The position numbers and the translations under genes are program-made. 64,000 nt of DNA, from contig NZ_JASBRH010000004.1 of the NCBI RefSeq assembly GCF_029961155.1, positions 186,001 through 250,000 of the forward strand. Direction: 5' to 3'. A model generated the notes under the pieces. The model made no database searches, was not told the DNA's origin, and was given only the letters and a program-made list of their open reading frames with translations. Of this stretch, positions 18,384 to 27,200 are shown piece by piece; within the stretch, counting starts at the first letter, position 1, and each line of letters starts with the position of its first letter. This DNA comes from Pontibacterium granulatum (GTDB lineage: Bacteria; Pseudomonadota; Gammaproteobacteria; Pseudomonadales; Balneatricaceae).

Positions 18384-19928
18384 TCAGTCAAATCGCCTTT
18401 TACCCTCTGCAATGCCGTTCGCCGTCGCTTTCATATGGTCTAGCCGGCCTTTGTCATGGCTTACGCGCCAGGAAAGCAGCTTCTGGCTGTAACGCAACAG
18501 CACATCCTGATACGCAGGATCAGCCGCTACGTTATTCAGTTCATTCGGGTCCTTGCTCAGGTCATATAAGGCGTTAGGCAGGCCTGCAAAGTGCACATAT
18601 TTGAAGTATTCATCACGTACAGACAGAAAATTGCACTGCTGATGATGGAGGCCAAAATAACGTTCGGCACATTGGGACTCAACATCCCGAAAATCTAACA
18701 AGGCGTAGACCGCATCACGCCAGTTTGCGGGCACCTGCCCTTGCAGTAACGGACGCAACGAACGACCGTCGCATTGGGCCGGTACAGGATATCCACAGAG
18801 GTCGAGGATCGTTGGCATCAGGTCGATGCTTTCGGTAAAGGCGTCCACCGCCGCACCTGGCGACCACCCACTCCCTTCCGATCCCGCAGGTTTGATAATC
18901 AACGGGATGTGGTAACAGGATTCGAAGTAGTTTTCCTTGCTGAACATATGATGGTCGCCGAGCAGTTCACCGTGATCAGAGCTCAGGATGATCAGGGTGT
19001 CATCGTACAGCCCCTCCGCTTTGAGGCATTGAATCAGACGACCGACATGGGCATCGATCTCACTGATCAGGCCGTAATACACTGCACGGATACGCTGGAC
19101 CTCCTCCGGTGCCAGAGAGCTGACCGGTTGCTCACCCTCCCCAATCACAAAACGGCCGTACGGCAACTGCTGCACGATATAGTCGTGATAGGGATGCTGC
19201 TCGCCCTCTTCCTCCCAGTTGTCGGCCCGCGTGGGCAACGGCATCCGTGCCGGATCATAAAGCCGGTTGTAAGGTTCCGGCGCCACAAAGGGGGGATGCG
19301 GGCGCAGGTAACTCACATGGTAGAAAAACGGCTCGTTCTCGGTGAAGCGCAGTTGATCAATCACCCGGTCGGTCATCCAGGCGGTGTCACTGTGCTCCGC
19401 GCTATAGAGGGCTGGACGACTGACGGCAGCCCCCTCCCCGCCAACCGCGCGGTAGATCACATCGTAGCCGGAGCGGCTGACCTCATATCCTTGGCGACGC
19501 AACCAGGCAAGCCAGCGCTTGCTGTCCTCAACAAAGCGCTCCGCCGCACTGAACCCGGGTAATACACCTTCAAAGCTGCGCAGTTCAGGGTCTGCCGCCG
19601 CCAGATGTCGGGGGTCGGGTGTAACATCGGTATAACCAAACAGCTGCGGATCATAGCCCTGCTTGCGCATCTCCAGAGCGATATTGGTCAGACTCCCGTC
19701 CAGCGGCGTGCCGTTGGTCACCATTCGGTGATTGTGCGGGTACATTCCGGTCAGCATGGTTGCCCGTGACGGACCACAAGGGGAAGACGGCGAATAATGG
19801 CGCGCAAACCTCACACCATCCGCAGCCAAGGCATCAATATGCGGCGTTTTGATCACCGAATTACCAGCGCAGCCCAGGCTGTCGCCGCGCCATTGATCGG
19901 CCGTTATCCAGAGAATGTTCTTGGTCAT
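18384..19928 (-). CDS. CxPSR-type sulfatase / phosphonate monoester hydrolase-like enzyme
   Basis: Alkaline-phosphatase-superfamily hydrolase of 514 residues. The formylglycine signature is C51-G-P-S-R55 (SPCGPSRATMLTG), so a formylglycine-generating enzyme encoded elsewhere is needed. Metal ligands are likely Asp11 in ITADQWRGD and the pair in SSDHGELLGDHHMFSKENYF. The stretch GYTDVTPDPR and the CGP before the Ser-Arg resemble phosphonate monoester hydrolases/phosphodiesterases more than arylsulfatases, but substrate cannot be fixed from sequence. No signal peptide is seen, so it acts in the cytoplasm on an imported substrate. It is the last gene of the minus-strand GntR-TIM-IMPase operon that faces an ABC importer. 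Confidence 0.85.
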   Translation of the reverse strand: MTKNILWITADQWRGDSLGCAGNSVIKTPHIDALAADGVRFARHYSPSSPCGPSRATMLTGMYPHNHRMVTNGTPLDGSLTNIALEMRKQGYDPQLFGYTDVTPDPRHLAAADPELRSFEGVLPGFSAAERFVEDSKRWLAWLRRQGYEVSRSGYDVIYRAVGGEGAAVSRPALYSAEHSDTAWMTDRVIDQLRFTENEPFFYHVSYLRPHPPFVAPEPYNRLYDPARMPLPTRADNWEEEGEQHPYHDYIVQQLPYGRFVIGEGEQPVSSLAPEEVQRIRAVYYGLISEIDAHVGRLIQCLKAEGLYDDTLIILSSDHGELLGDHHMFSKENYFESCYHIPLIIKPAGSEGSGWSPGAAVDAFTESIDLMPTILDLCGYPVPAQCDGRSLRPLLQGQVPANWRDAVYALLDFRDVESQCAERYFGLHHQQCNFLSVRDEYFKYVHFAGLPNALYDLSKDPNELNNVAADPAYQDVLLRYSQKLLSWRVSHDKGRLDHMKATANGIAEGKRRFD

Positions 19929-19976
19929 GCTTGCTCCACGGCCGCCTCTATTGGCACGACCGATTCTGTTTACGGC

Positions 19977-20774
19977 TTACAGCTTGGCCTGCAGCAGGGC
20001 CAGCGCCTTCGCGTGCAGGTCAACATTAGCGGCCGCCACAATATGCCCCTGTCCTTCCAGTGACGGCGGGTTGCCTTGCCAGTCGGTGACAATGCCACCC
20101 GCGCCTTCGATCACCGGAATCTGCGCAGCGATGTCGTATGGGAAGATATTGGCTTCTACCAGCAGGTCGATCTGCCCCATCGCCAGCAATCCGGCGGCAT
20201 AACAGTCGTGGGAGTAACGTGTGAGCGCGACCGCCTCCCGCAGTTTGGTAAAGCGTGGCACCTGTTCCGGATCAAAGCAGGCCGGATCGGAGGTATACAG
20301 TACCGCCTGGGTCAAGTCGCTGCAGGATGAGGTTTGAATCGCCTGATCTCCCAAACGGGCCGGCTCCGGACTACCCGCTAGCCAACGCTCGGCGGTGATC
20401 GGTTGATCGATCACTCCCAGCAGGGGCGTCCCCCGGTAGCTCAGGGCGATCTGGGTACCAAAGCAGAGCGAACCGGAGAGGAAGGATTTGGTACCGTCGA
20501 TAGGGTCCAGGTGCCAGCACCAGTCTGCTTCGGGATTACGCTCGCCAAACTCCTCACCACGAATACCGTGCTCGGGAAAAGTCTGTTCGATATGTTTACG
20601 CATCAGAGCTTCCACCTCACGGTCGGCGATAGTTACCGGGCTATGGTCGGCCTTGGCATCCACCGCAGGTCGGGTACGGAAGTAACGCTTGATGATGCTG
20701 CGAGCCTCATCGGCCATCAATTCGGCCAGCGGCAGCGCCTGTGCGGGCAGCATCGGTAGTGGGGTCGTGTTCAT
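19977..20774 (-). CDS. inositol monophosphatase-family phosphatase (histidinol-phosphatase-like)
   Basis: A 265-residue Mg2+/Li+-sensitive-type phosphatase. The metal motifs are GIRGEEFGERN (Glu), HLDPIDGTKSFLSG (DPxDGT) and the late FPYDIAAQIPVIEGAGG. This family removes phosphate from small alcohols such as inositol phosphate, histidinol phosphate or nucleotide derivatives. Here it stands between a CxPSR hydrolase and a TIM-barrel isomerase, which suggests that it dephosphorylates the alcohol released from the imported ester (inference). It starts 9 bp after the TIM-barrel gene's stop. Confidence 0.85.
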   Translation of the reverse strand: MNTTPLPMLPAQALPLAELMADEARSIIKRYFRTRPAVDAKADHSPVTIADREVEALMRKHIEQTFPEHGIRGEEFGERNPEADWCWHLDPIDGTKSFLSGSLCFGTQIALSYRGTPLLGVIDQPITAERWLAGSPEPARLGDQAIQTSSCSDLTQAVLYTSDPACFDPEQVPRFTKLREAVALTRYSHDCYAAGLLAMGQIDLLVEANIFPYDIAAQIPVIEGAGGIVTDWQGNPPSLEGQGHIVAAANVDLHAKALALLQAKL

Positions 20775-20783
20775 GGATTCAGT

Positions 20784-21782
20784 TCACAGATAAAGTTTGG
20801 CATGCTGGCGGATCTCATCCAGCAGGCTGTGGATAGTTTTGACCTGATCGTGGGCATCACGGCGTTCTTTGCTGAGCACACTGTCGGGGTCGACACCCTT
20901 CGGCAGAGGGGTTTCGCTGGCCTCACGATGGGGGATAAACGGATCGTCCTCGTCGCCCGGAAAGCGCAACGCGGGGGCGTAATAATCCACCTCCTCTTCC
21001 AGACCATAGGCGACCACCAGGGCTTCGTTTTCACCCAGCAACAGCAGTTCCTGTAGCAAGCGTGATTGCGGGATCTCCCCCTCACCGCTTCGCGTGCCAC
21101 GCTGTCCCCAACCGCCATTTTCGTTGATGATCACCGCATCCTTGATATGCACATCGCTGATGTAGTGCGCCATTGCCTGCAAGGCCGCCAGCGGCTGCTC
21201 GTAGGCGTTAAGCATGTTGGTGAAATCAAACAACAGCTTGAGGTTGGGATTGTCGACGGCATCAAGGATCTGCACCAGCTCCGGGCCACGCAGATCTTCG
21301 TGCTGTTCGAGAGTGAAGCGGAACTGCCCTTCCGGGTCGAGATCGGCCAGATGCCGCAGGTCGCGGACAGTCCACCAGATAATCTCGGACACCCGACCGG
21401 CATAACGGGGGTAGCATCGGATCGACGTGGCCGCCAGCGTATGCCCGATCCGCACCGCCTCACTCAGCTCCGGCAGGTCGGTTGAGCTGACCTCCAGATG
21501 GATATCCAGCCCCAGTTCGTGGGCTTTGTCTCGCAAGCGCAACAATCGCTCATCGCTGGCATGACGCAGGCTCAGCGCTTCGCCGTCATCCAGGTGGATC
21601 TTGATCCCCTGCAGTTGGTATACCTTGGCAAACTGCAGAAGCTCCTCCGCCCCCATGCGGTTGTAACGGAAGTTGAAGTGGAAGCTGTATGCGTGGGCGT
21701 AAAGCGCCGCCCGGTCCACCCGCTTGATCAGCCGCAGCGCTTCGTCCGGATTGAGTTCACGCAAGGCGTGGTCGCTGTTCAT
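20784..21782 (-). CDS. sugar-phosphate isomerase/epimerase-type TIM-barrel protein
   Basis: A 332-residue protein of the xylose-isomerase-like/AP-endonuclease-2 fold. Metal-binding candidates are Glu in RFTLEQHEDLRGPE, Asp in KLLFDFTNMLNAYEQP, His in YISDVHIKDAV and a late Glu. The family isomerises or epimerises sugars, inosose and hydroxy-acids. The C-terminal 70 residues are acidic and less conserved in appearance. It overlaps the upstream GntR gene by 4 bp and is therefore coupled to its own regulator. I cannot name the substrate. Confidence 0.8.
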   Translation of the reverse strand: MNSDHALRELNPDEALRLIKRVDRAALYAHAYSFHFNFRYNRMGAEELLQFAKVYQLQGIKIHLDDGEALSLRHASDERLLRLRDKAHELGLDIHLEVSSTDLPELSEAVRIGHTLAATSIRCYPRYAGRVSEIIWWTVRDLRHLADLDPEGQFRFTLEQHEDLRGPELVQILDAVDNPNLKLLFDFTNMLNAYEQPLAALQAMAHYISDVHIKDAVIINENGGWGQRGTRSGEGEIPQSRLLQELLLLGENEALVVAYGLEEEVDYYAPALRFPGDEDDPFIPHREASETPLPKGVDPDSVLSKERRDAHDQVKTIHSLLDEIRQHAKLYL

Positions 21783-22501
21783 TTGACCTGCCCCGGCGAG
21801 AAGTGCAGCTCCAGCGCCTCAAAACGCCAGAACTCGCGATCAATCTGGATCACCCGTCCTTGGCCATCAGTTTTGGTGCGTTTGATATACAAGCCGGGTG
21901 CCCCGTTGGTACACCCCAATATCTGCTGAGGCTGGCCTTCCAGACGCACTGGACGCACCATCAGATCCGACACCACCGGTTTGATATCAAATTCCTGCTC
22001 CCAGACTTCGGTGAAGGAGCGCCCCTCCAGCCGCTCGGGATAGTCCGGCGCCACCGCACAGTTGATCTGCACATCGTGTACGAAGATACGGTGTCCGTTG
22101 AATGCCCCCCAGCCGTAAACCCGCAGCAACGGATCACCGGTATTGATCACAAACGCCTGCGCCTGATCGGCATCGGCTTCGACCACCTCCTGCTCCAGGT
22201 CACACCAGCTGGCTTCACCTTGCTCCTGCGCCGCTCGCTGGAAGCTGACATACCCCATCGGGTCATACACAAAACGCTGTTGGGCCACAAACCACCCCTT
22301 GCGGTCGATGCGGAAAATCGCGCCCTCGTGTTCCAGGGTCAGCAGTGCCTGACGCAGGGACATGCGCTTCACCCCAAGGGTTTTACACAACTCCCGTTCT
22401 GCGGGCAGTTTCTCCCCGGCAAGCCAGCGTTTTTCCTGCAATGCTTGTTGAAGAGCCTGTCGCGCGATGTTGGCCGAAGTCATGTTGGACTCGCTCGCCA
22501 T
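21779..22501 (-). CDS. GntR-family (HutC/UTRA) transcriptional regulator
   Basis: A 240-residue regulator with an N-terminal winged HTH (residues about 8-75, LPAERELCKTLGVKRMSLRQALLTLEHEGAIFR) and a C-terminal UTRA effector domain (about 95-235). UTRA domains bind small phosphorylated or amino sugars, phosphonate and similar ligands. HutC-type proteins bind palindromes of the form TGGTnTAnACCA, and two copies of TGGTTTAAACCA lie 42-78 bases upstream of its start, between it and the divergent importer. It is thus very likely the local, self-regulating repressor of both arms. Confidence 0.9.
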   Translation of the reverse strand: MASESNMTSANIARQALQQALQEKRWLAGEKLPAERELCKTLGVKRMSLRQALLTLEHEGAIFRIDRKGWFVAQQRFVYDPMGYVSFQRAAQEQGEASWCDLEQEVVEADADQAQAFVINTGDPLLRVYGWGAFNGHRIFVHDVQINCAVAPDYPERLEGRSFTEVWEQEFDIKPVVSDLMVRPVRLEGQPQQILGCTNGAPGLYIKRTKTDGQGRVIQIDREFWRFEALELHFSPGQVK

Positions 22502-22542
22502 ATTGATGAATTCCTCAATTTTTCATGAAAGCGTAACAATAT

Positions 22543-22554
22543 TGGTTTAAACCA
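22543..22554. promoter_or_regulatory. GntR operator, copy 1
   Basis: Perfect 12-bp palindrome TGGTTTAAACCA, matching the general HutC/GntR half-site pattern TGGT-n4-ACCA. It is closer to the GntR gene. Confidence 0.8.
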
Positions 22555-22567
22555 TAAAAAGGCAATC

Positions 22568-22579
22568 TGGTTTAAACCA
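22568..22579. promoter_or_regulatory. GntR operator, copy 2
   Basis: Second identical TGGTTTAAACCA, centre 25 bp from the first. The sequence actggttttgaaaa just downstream (22589-22602) carries a degenerate half-site. The arrangement suits a dimer pair that covers both divergent promoters. Confidence 0.8.
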
Positions 22580-22655
22580 ATTTATCGCACTGGTTTTGAA
22601 AAATACAGTGTTTATTTCGTGACTGATTCCAACCAAAAATTTGAGGTATCTTAAG

Positions 22656-24194
22656 ATGAATCGCACCTCCCGCAGCCTTTGCTCCCTGCTTGGCGGCGTA
22701 CTGTTCAGCACTGCTGTACTGGCCGATAACCGCCCGGACCTGACCGTTGCGGTAACCAAGAATCCATCCCGTCTGGATCCGATGGCAGAGAACAGCAACG
22801 TGAACAAGCGCGTGATGAAAAACGTGCTGGAAACACTGATCTACACTGACAGTCAGGACAACGGCACCCTGAAACCGGGTCTGGCGGAAAGCTGGAAACG
22901 GATCGACGGTAAAACCCTGGAATTCAGCCTGCGTCAGGGCGTGACCTGCCACAACGGTGAAACCTTCGATGCAAACGATGTGGCCTTTAGCTTGGGTGCA
23001 CAGCGCTTCCAGGGCGAGCAGGCACCTGGATGGGGCATCGGCCGCCAGTATCTGGGCGGTCTGGACAGCGTTGAGATCATCGACAGCCACCACGTACAAG
23101 TGCACTTCAAGCAGGATGATCCGCTGATGGAGCTGCGCTTTGCCAACTGGATGAGCGAAATGGTTTGCCAGGATGCCTTCCAGGCCGCGGGCAGCTGGGA
23201 GAACTGGGTAAAACAGCCTGTGGGCACCGGCCCGTATCGGGTAACCAAGGTGAAACACGGTGACCACATTCAACTGACCGCTTTTGATGATTACTGGGGC
23301 GGCGTTGCACCGGCCAAGAGCGTGACGTTCAAGGTGATCCCGGAGATCGCAGCACGTATTGCAGGTCTCAAAACCGGCGAATACCAGATCGCAACCGAGC
23401 TGACGCCGGATCAGTTCGAGCTGCTGCAGAACGATAAGAACACCGACGTCGCCGGCGGCCCGATCCGCAACATCCGCGTGATCATCTTTGATGAGAACCA
23501 CCCGCAGCTGAAGAATCCGAAGATGCGCCAGGCACTGAGCTACGCAATCGACCGCCAGTTGATCGTAGACGCCCTCTACGGCGGCCACGCCAGCGTACCC
23601 AACGGCCTGCAGATGAAGGTGTTTGGTGATCTCTATATCGCTGACCACGAAAGTATCAAATACGACCCGACGAAGGCACGCCAACTGCTGAAGGAAGCGG
23701 GTTACAACGGTGAAGAGATCTCCTACCGCTACCTGCAGGATTATTACACCGGCGAAGTCAGCACCGCGCAGATTCTGGCGGAGATGTGGCGTCAGGTGGG
23801 GATCAACGTGAAGCTCGAACTGAAAGAGAACTGGGGCCAGATCGAAGACGATGCAAAAGGCCGCGGTATCTTCAACTGGTCCAACAGCGCCTCCTATCCT
23901 GATCCACTGGGTCAGATCTACCGTCTGTATGGTCCGGAAGGCTGGTTCCAGCGCAACAACACCTACCAGAGTGCCGAGTTCAACACCTGGGGGGAACAGC
24001 TCAAGGGGACCGACAAGGCTAAACGTATCGAAGCGATGCGTGCCATGCTGGAGATTTACGAACGCCAGGATCCACCGGGCACCTTCCTGCACACCCTGCC
24101 GATGTTCTACGGCGTCAGCACAACCTTGGACTGGACACCGGGTGATACCGGATTTATGGACCTTAGCCACCGCAACCTTCGCATCAAGGGCTGA
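22656..24194 (+). CDS. family 5 (DppA/OppA-type) periplasmic solute-binding protein
   Basis: Binding protein of a peptide/opine/nickel-type ABC importer, 512 residues. ATG 22656 is chosen because GAGG lies nine bases upstream; an in-frame TTG at 22641 is less likely. A signal peptide (residues 1-23, ending in AVLA) precedes the mature start DNRPDLTVAV. Family 5 features are LETLIY, LKPGLAESWKRIDGKTLEFSLRQGVTCHNGE (in two parts), and the late IDRQLIVDALYGGHA. The ligand is unknown, but the linked hydrolases suggest an ester of phosphate, phosphonate or sulfate and not a peptide. It is the first gene of the plus-strand arm. Confidence 0.92.
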   Translation: MNRTSRSLCSLLGGVLFSTAVLADNRPDLTVAVTKNPSRLDPMAENSNVNKRVMKNVLETLIYTDSQDNGTLKPGLAESWKRIDGKTLEFSLRQGVTCHNGETFDANDVAFSLGAQRFQGEQAPGWGIGRQYLGGLDSVEIIDSHHVQVHFKQDDPLMELRFANWMSEMVCQDAFQAAGSWENWVKQPVGTGPYRVTKVKHGDHIQLTAFDDYWGGVAPAKSVTFKVIPEIAARIAGLKTGEYQIATELTPDQFELLQNDKNTDVAGGPIRNIRVIIFDENHPQLKNPKMRQALSYAIDRQLIVDALYGGHASVPNGLQMKVFGDLYIADHESIKYDPTKARQLLKEAGYNGEEISYRYLQDYYTGEVSTAQILAEMWRQVGINVKLELKENWGQIEDDAKGRGIFNWSNSASYPDPLGQIYRLYGPEGWFQRNNTYQSAEFNTWGEQLKGTDKAKRIEAMRAMLEIYERQDPPGTFLHTLPMFYGVSTTLDWTPGDTGFMDLSHRNLRIKG

Positions 24195-24249
24195 TGCCAC
24201 CGGGAGGCGGGGTAACCCGCCTCTATTGCTCTAAAAATCAGGAGATTAA

Positions 24250-25251
24250 ATGCAACCTCTGTTAGAAATGCGCAACCTTCAGGTGGGTTTTGCCACCGAA
24301 CTGGGCCCGGTACCGGTGGTGCGCGGCGTTGACCTGCAAATCGGTCGCGGCGAGATCGTTGGCCTGGTGGGCGAAAGCGGCAGTGGCAAGAGCGTCACCT
24401 GCATGGCAGCCATGGGCCTGCTGGATGACAACGCCCGCCTGCAAGGAGAGATCCGCTGGCAGGGTAAGCGCCTCGCAACCCAGAACGACAAAGCCATGAG
24501 TGTACTGCGCGGCAGCGAGCTGGCGATGATCTTTCAGGATCCGATGAGCACCCTGAATCCTGTGCAAACCATCGGCAAGCAGCTGTATGAAGCAATCTGC
24601 ATTAACCACCCCGAGCGTATGAGCCGTCGTAAGCTGCAAACCCGTGCCCTGGACCTGCTGCGCGATGTGGGTGTACCGGCGCCGGAACAGCGCCTGAAAG
24701 CCTACCCGCACCAACTGTCAGGTGGACTCAACCAGCGCGTGGTGATCGCCATGATGCTGGCGGGCAACCCTAGCCTGCTGATCGCGGACGAACCAACCAC
24801 CGCACTGGATGTAACCGTACAAGCCCAAATCATCGAACTGCTGCAGGAGCTGCGCAGCAAACGCGGCATGTCGATCATTCTGGTCACCCACGATCTGGGC
24901 GTTGTCGCCGAAACCTGTGATCGGGTGGTGGTGATGTACTGCGGCGAGATCGTGGAACACGGCCCGGTGAGCAAGGTATTCAGCAACCCGCGTCATCCCT
25001 ATACCCACGGACTGCTGGCTTCACTGCCCCGCATCGACAGCAGCGACACCAACCTGGAACCGATTCCGGGTGTGGTACCACATCCCGACCAGTTGAGCGA
25101 AGGCTGTGCCTTTGCGCCGCGCTGCCCGCATGCGGCCGCCTGCTGTTACAGCGGCAGCCCGATGATGCAATGCAGTGACAGCGAGCATCTGTTCGCCTGC
25201 TTTTCTCCCTTTCCCGTCAACGCAGAATCCCGACAGGCACACGCATCATGA
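24250..25251 (+). CDS. ABC importer ATPase, DppD/OppD type
   Basis: A 333-residue ATPase with Walker [10 protein letters not shown], signature [15 protein letters not shown], Walker [13 protein letters not shown] and H-loop VTHDL. The signature has LSGGLNQR in place of LSGGMRQR. The C-terminal oligopeptide-transporter extension with a cysteine cluster ([14 protein letters not shown]), which binds an iron-sulfur cluster in relatives, is present. It starts after GGAG and overlaps the next ATPase gene by 4 bp. Confidence 0.93.
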   Translation: MQPLLEMRNLQVGFATELGPVPVVRGVDLQIGRGEIVGLVGESGSGKSVTCMAAMGLLDDNARLQGEIRWQGKRLATQNDKAMSVLRGSELAMIFQDPMSTLNPVQTIGKQLYEAICINHPERMSRRKLQTRALDLLRDVGVPAPEQRLKAYPHQLSGGLNQRVVIAMMLAGNPSLLIADEPTTALDVTVQAQIIELLQELRSKRGMSIILVTHDLGVVAETCDRVVVMYCGEIVEHGPVSKVFSNPRHPYTHGLLASLPRIDSSDTNLEPIPGVVPHPDQLSEGCAFAPRCPHAAACCYSGSPMMQCSDSEHLFACFSPFPVNAESRQAHAS

Positions 25252-26267
25252 TTCCGAAGAGTAATTCCCCGACCGCGCAGGCACCGCTGCTGCAGGTCAG
25301 CGACCTGCGTTGCGCCTTCAAAAGTAGCAAGCGCAAAGGATTTTTTGGTCCGCACCACCTGATCCATGCGGTGAACGGTGTCAGCTTTGAAGTAAACGCC
25401 GGAGAAGCCTTTGGCCTGGTTGGCGAAAGTGGCTGTGGTAAATCCACCACCGCCAAGTTGATTCTTAACATGGCCCATGCCAGCGGCGGCTCCGTGCTTT
25501 ATCGCGGGCAGGAACTGGTCGGCCTAAGCCACCAGGCTTGGAAGCCGCTGCGCCGCAGGTTGCAGTACGTCTTTCAGGACCCGCTGGGCGCACTTGATCC
25601 CCGTATGACAGTGCTTGATCAGGTGATAGAACCGCTGACCATCCACCAGCTCCACGACCGGAACCAACAAAGGCAACTGGCAACTCAGCTGCTGCACAGC
25701 GTGGGCCTGCAGGATCACCAGCTGCGCAAGTACCCCCACGAGTTGAGTGGCGGTCAGCGCCAGCGGGTAGTGCTGGCCCGTGCCTTGATTCTGGAGCCGG
25801 AGTTGCTCATCTGCGATGAACCGATATCGGCGCTGGACGTGTCGATACAGGCCCAGATCATCAACCTGCTGCAGGAGCTGCGCCGCGCCATGGGACTCAC
25901 CCTGCTGTTTATCAGCCATGACCTGTCGGTCGTGCGGCACCTGTGTGAGCGGGTTGCGGTGATGTATCTCGGCCAGATTGTGGAGATGGGCCCGGCCAAG
26001 CAGTTGTTTAACGAGCCACGCCACCCCTACACCCAAGCGCTGATCTCGGCGATTCCTAAGGCCGATCCAGGGCAACGTAGTGAGCGGATCCCCCTCATGG
26101 GTGAGCCCCCCAGTCCGGCCGCCCCACCGGCAGGTTGTCGCTTTAATCCACGTTGCGCCCTGGCCACCGAGCGGTGCCGCAACGAAGTACCAACCCTGGT
26201 TCAGAGCGGTGACAACCACGCCGTGGCCTGCTTTGAAGCCAAAATTCCTGTGACGGAGGTTGCCTGA
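25248..26267 (+). CDS. ABC importer ATPase, DppF/OppF type
   Basis: The partner ATPase, 339 residues. Walker A is GESGCGKSTTAK, signature LSGGQRQRVVLARAL, Walker B LLICDEPISALDVS. The C-terminal extension with CRFNPRCALATERC is present. The first 35 residues are poorly conserved. It overlaps its neighbours by 4 and 1 bp, which indicates tight coupling. Confidence 0.93.
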   Translation: MIPKSNSPTAQAPLLQVSDLRCAFKSSKRKGFFGPHHLIHAVNGVSFEVNAGEAFGLVGESGCGKSTTAKLILNMAHASGGSVLYRGQELVGLSHQAWKPLRRRLQYVFQDPLGALDPRMTVLDQVIEPLTIHQLHDRNQQRQLATQLLHSVGLQDHQLRKYPHELSGGQRQRVVLARALILEPELLICDEPISALDVSIQAQIINLLQELRRAMGLTLLFISHDLSVVRHLCERVAVMYLGQIVEMGPAKQLFNEPRHPYTQALISAIPKADPGQRSERIPLMGEPPSPAAPPAGCRFNPRCALATERCRNEVPTLVQSGDNHAVACFEAKIPVTEVA

Positions 26268-27199
26268 TGACGCCGCTGTATGCCTTACAGAAGATCACCC
26301 GGGCACTGCTGACCGTACTGTTGATTGTCAGCACGGTTTTTATCGTACTGCGCCTTTCCGGCGACCCGGCTATCTACGTATTAGGATTAGATGCCGATCC
26401 ACAGGCACTGGACGCATTCCGTACCCGTTGGGGGCTGGACCAGCCTATCTTTGTGCAATATCTGCAGTTCCTCAGCAACTGCCTTCAGGGCGACTTTGGT
26501 TACTCCTATTTTGAGGAACGTGACGCCATGGAGGCAGTGCTGGAACGCCTGCCGCAAACATTGCTGCTGATGGGGGTAACCGGCCTCTTTACCGTGCTGA
26601 TCGGTATCCCGGCCGGGGTCTATGCGGCTCTGCATCACAACAGCTGGATAGACCGCATGACTATGCTGGTATCCGTAGCGGGCTTCAGCCTGCCCAACTT
26701 TGTGCTGGGCATCTTCCTGATCCTGCTGTTCTCCGTGACCTGGCAACTGCTGCCTACCGGAGGCAGCGGCACTTGGCAGCACTTGGTGATGCCGGTGCTG
26801 ACCATGACGGTAGCGGAAGCGGCGGTGTTTGCCCGCTTTACCCGCTCTGCAATGCTAGAGGTGTTGCATCAACCTTATATGCGCACAGCCCGGGCCAAAG
26901 GCCTGCGCTGGCATCAGGCGGTTCGCCGCCATGCCCTGCCCAACGCCGCAATTCCGCTGGTTACCGTCGTGGGCTTTTTTGTTGGCACCCTGATTGCCGG
27001 TGGCGTGGTCACCGAAAGTGTCTTTGCCTGGCCTGGCCTCGGCCGCTTGCTGGTCACCTCCGTGGCCAACCGCGACCTGGCGGTAGTACAGATCATCGTG
27101 ATGCTGATTGCCTGCTCCATGGTGCTCACCAACCTGATTGTAGATCTGCTCTACGGCTGGCTTGATCCGAGGGTCGGCAGCCTGAGAACGGGAAACTGA
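26267..27199 (+). CDS. ABC importer permease, DppB type
   Basis: A 310-residue inner-membrane permease with six predicted transmembrane helices. The EAA-type cytoplasmic loop reads MRTARAKGLRWHQAVRRHAL and the N-terminal segment GLDQPIFVQYLQFL is typical of the DppB class. It pairs with the DppC-type permease that starts 2 bp after its stop. Confidence 0.92.
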   Translation: MTPLYALQKITRALLTVLLIVSTVFIVLRLSGDPAIYVLGLDADPQALDAFRTRWGLDQPIFVQYLQFLSNCLQGDFGYSYFEERDAMEAVLERLPQTLLLMGVTGLFTVLIGIPAGVYAALHHNSWIDRMTMLVSVAGFSLPNFVLGIFLILLFSVTWQLLPTGGSGTWQHLVMPVLTMTVAEAAVFARFTRSAMLEVLHQPYMRTARAKGLRWHQAVRRHALPNAAIPLVTVVGFFVGTLIAGGVVTESVFAWPGLGRLLVTSVANRDLAVVQIIVMLIACSMVLTNLIVDLLYGWLDPRVGSLRTGN

Positions 27200-27200
27200 G

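Noticed and set aside
22572-24200. 542-codon open frame on the minus strand
   Set aside because: It is fully antisense to the family 5 solute-binding protein, which has a signal peptide, domain match and ribosome site.
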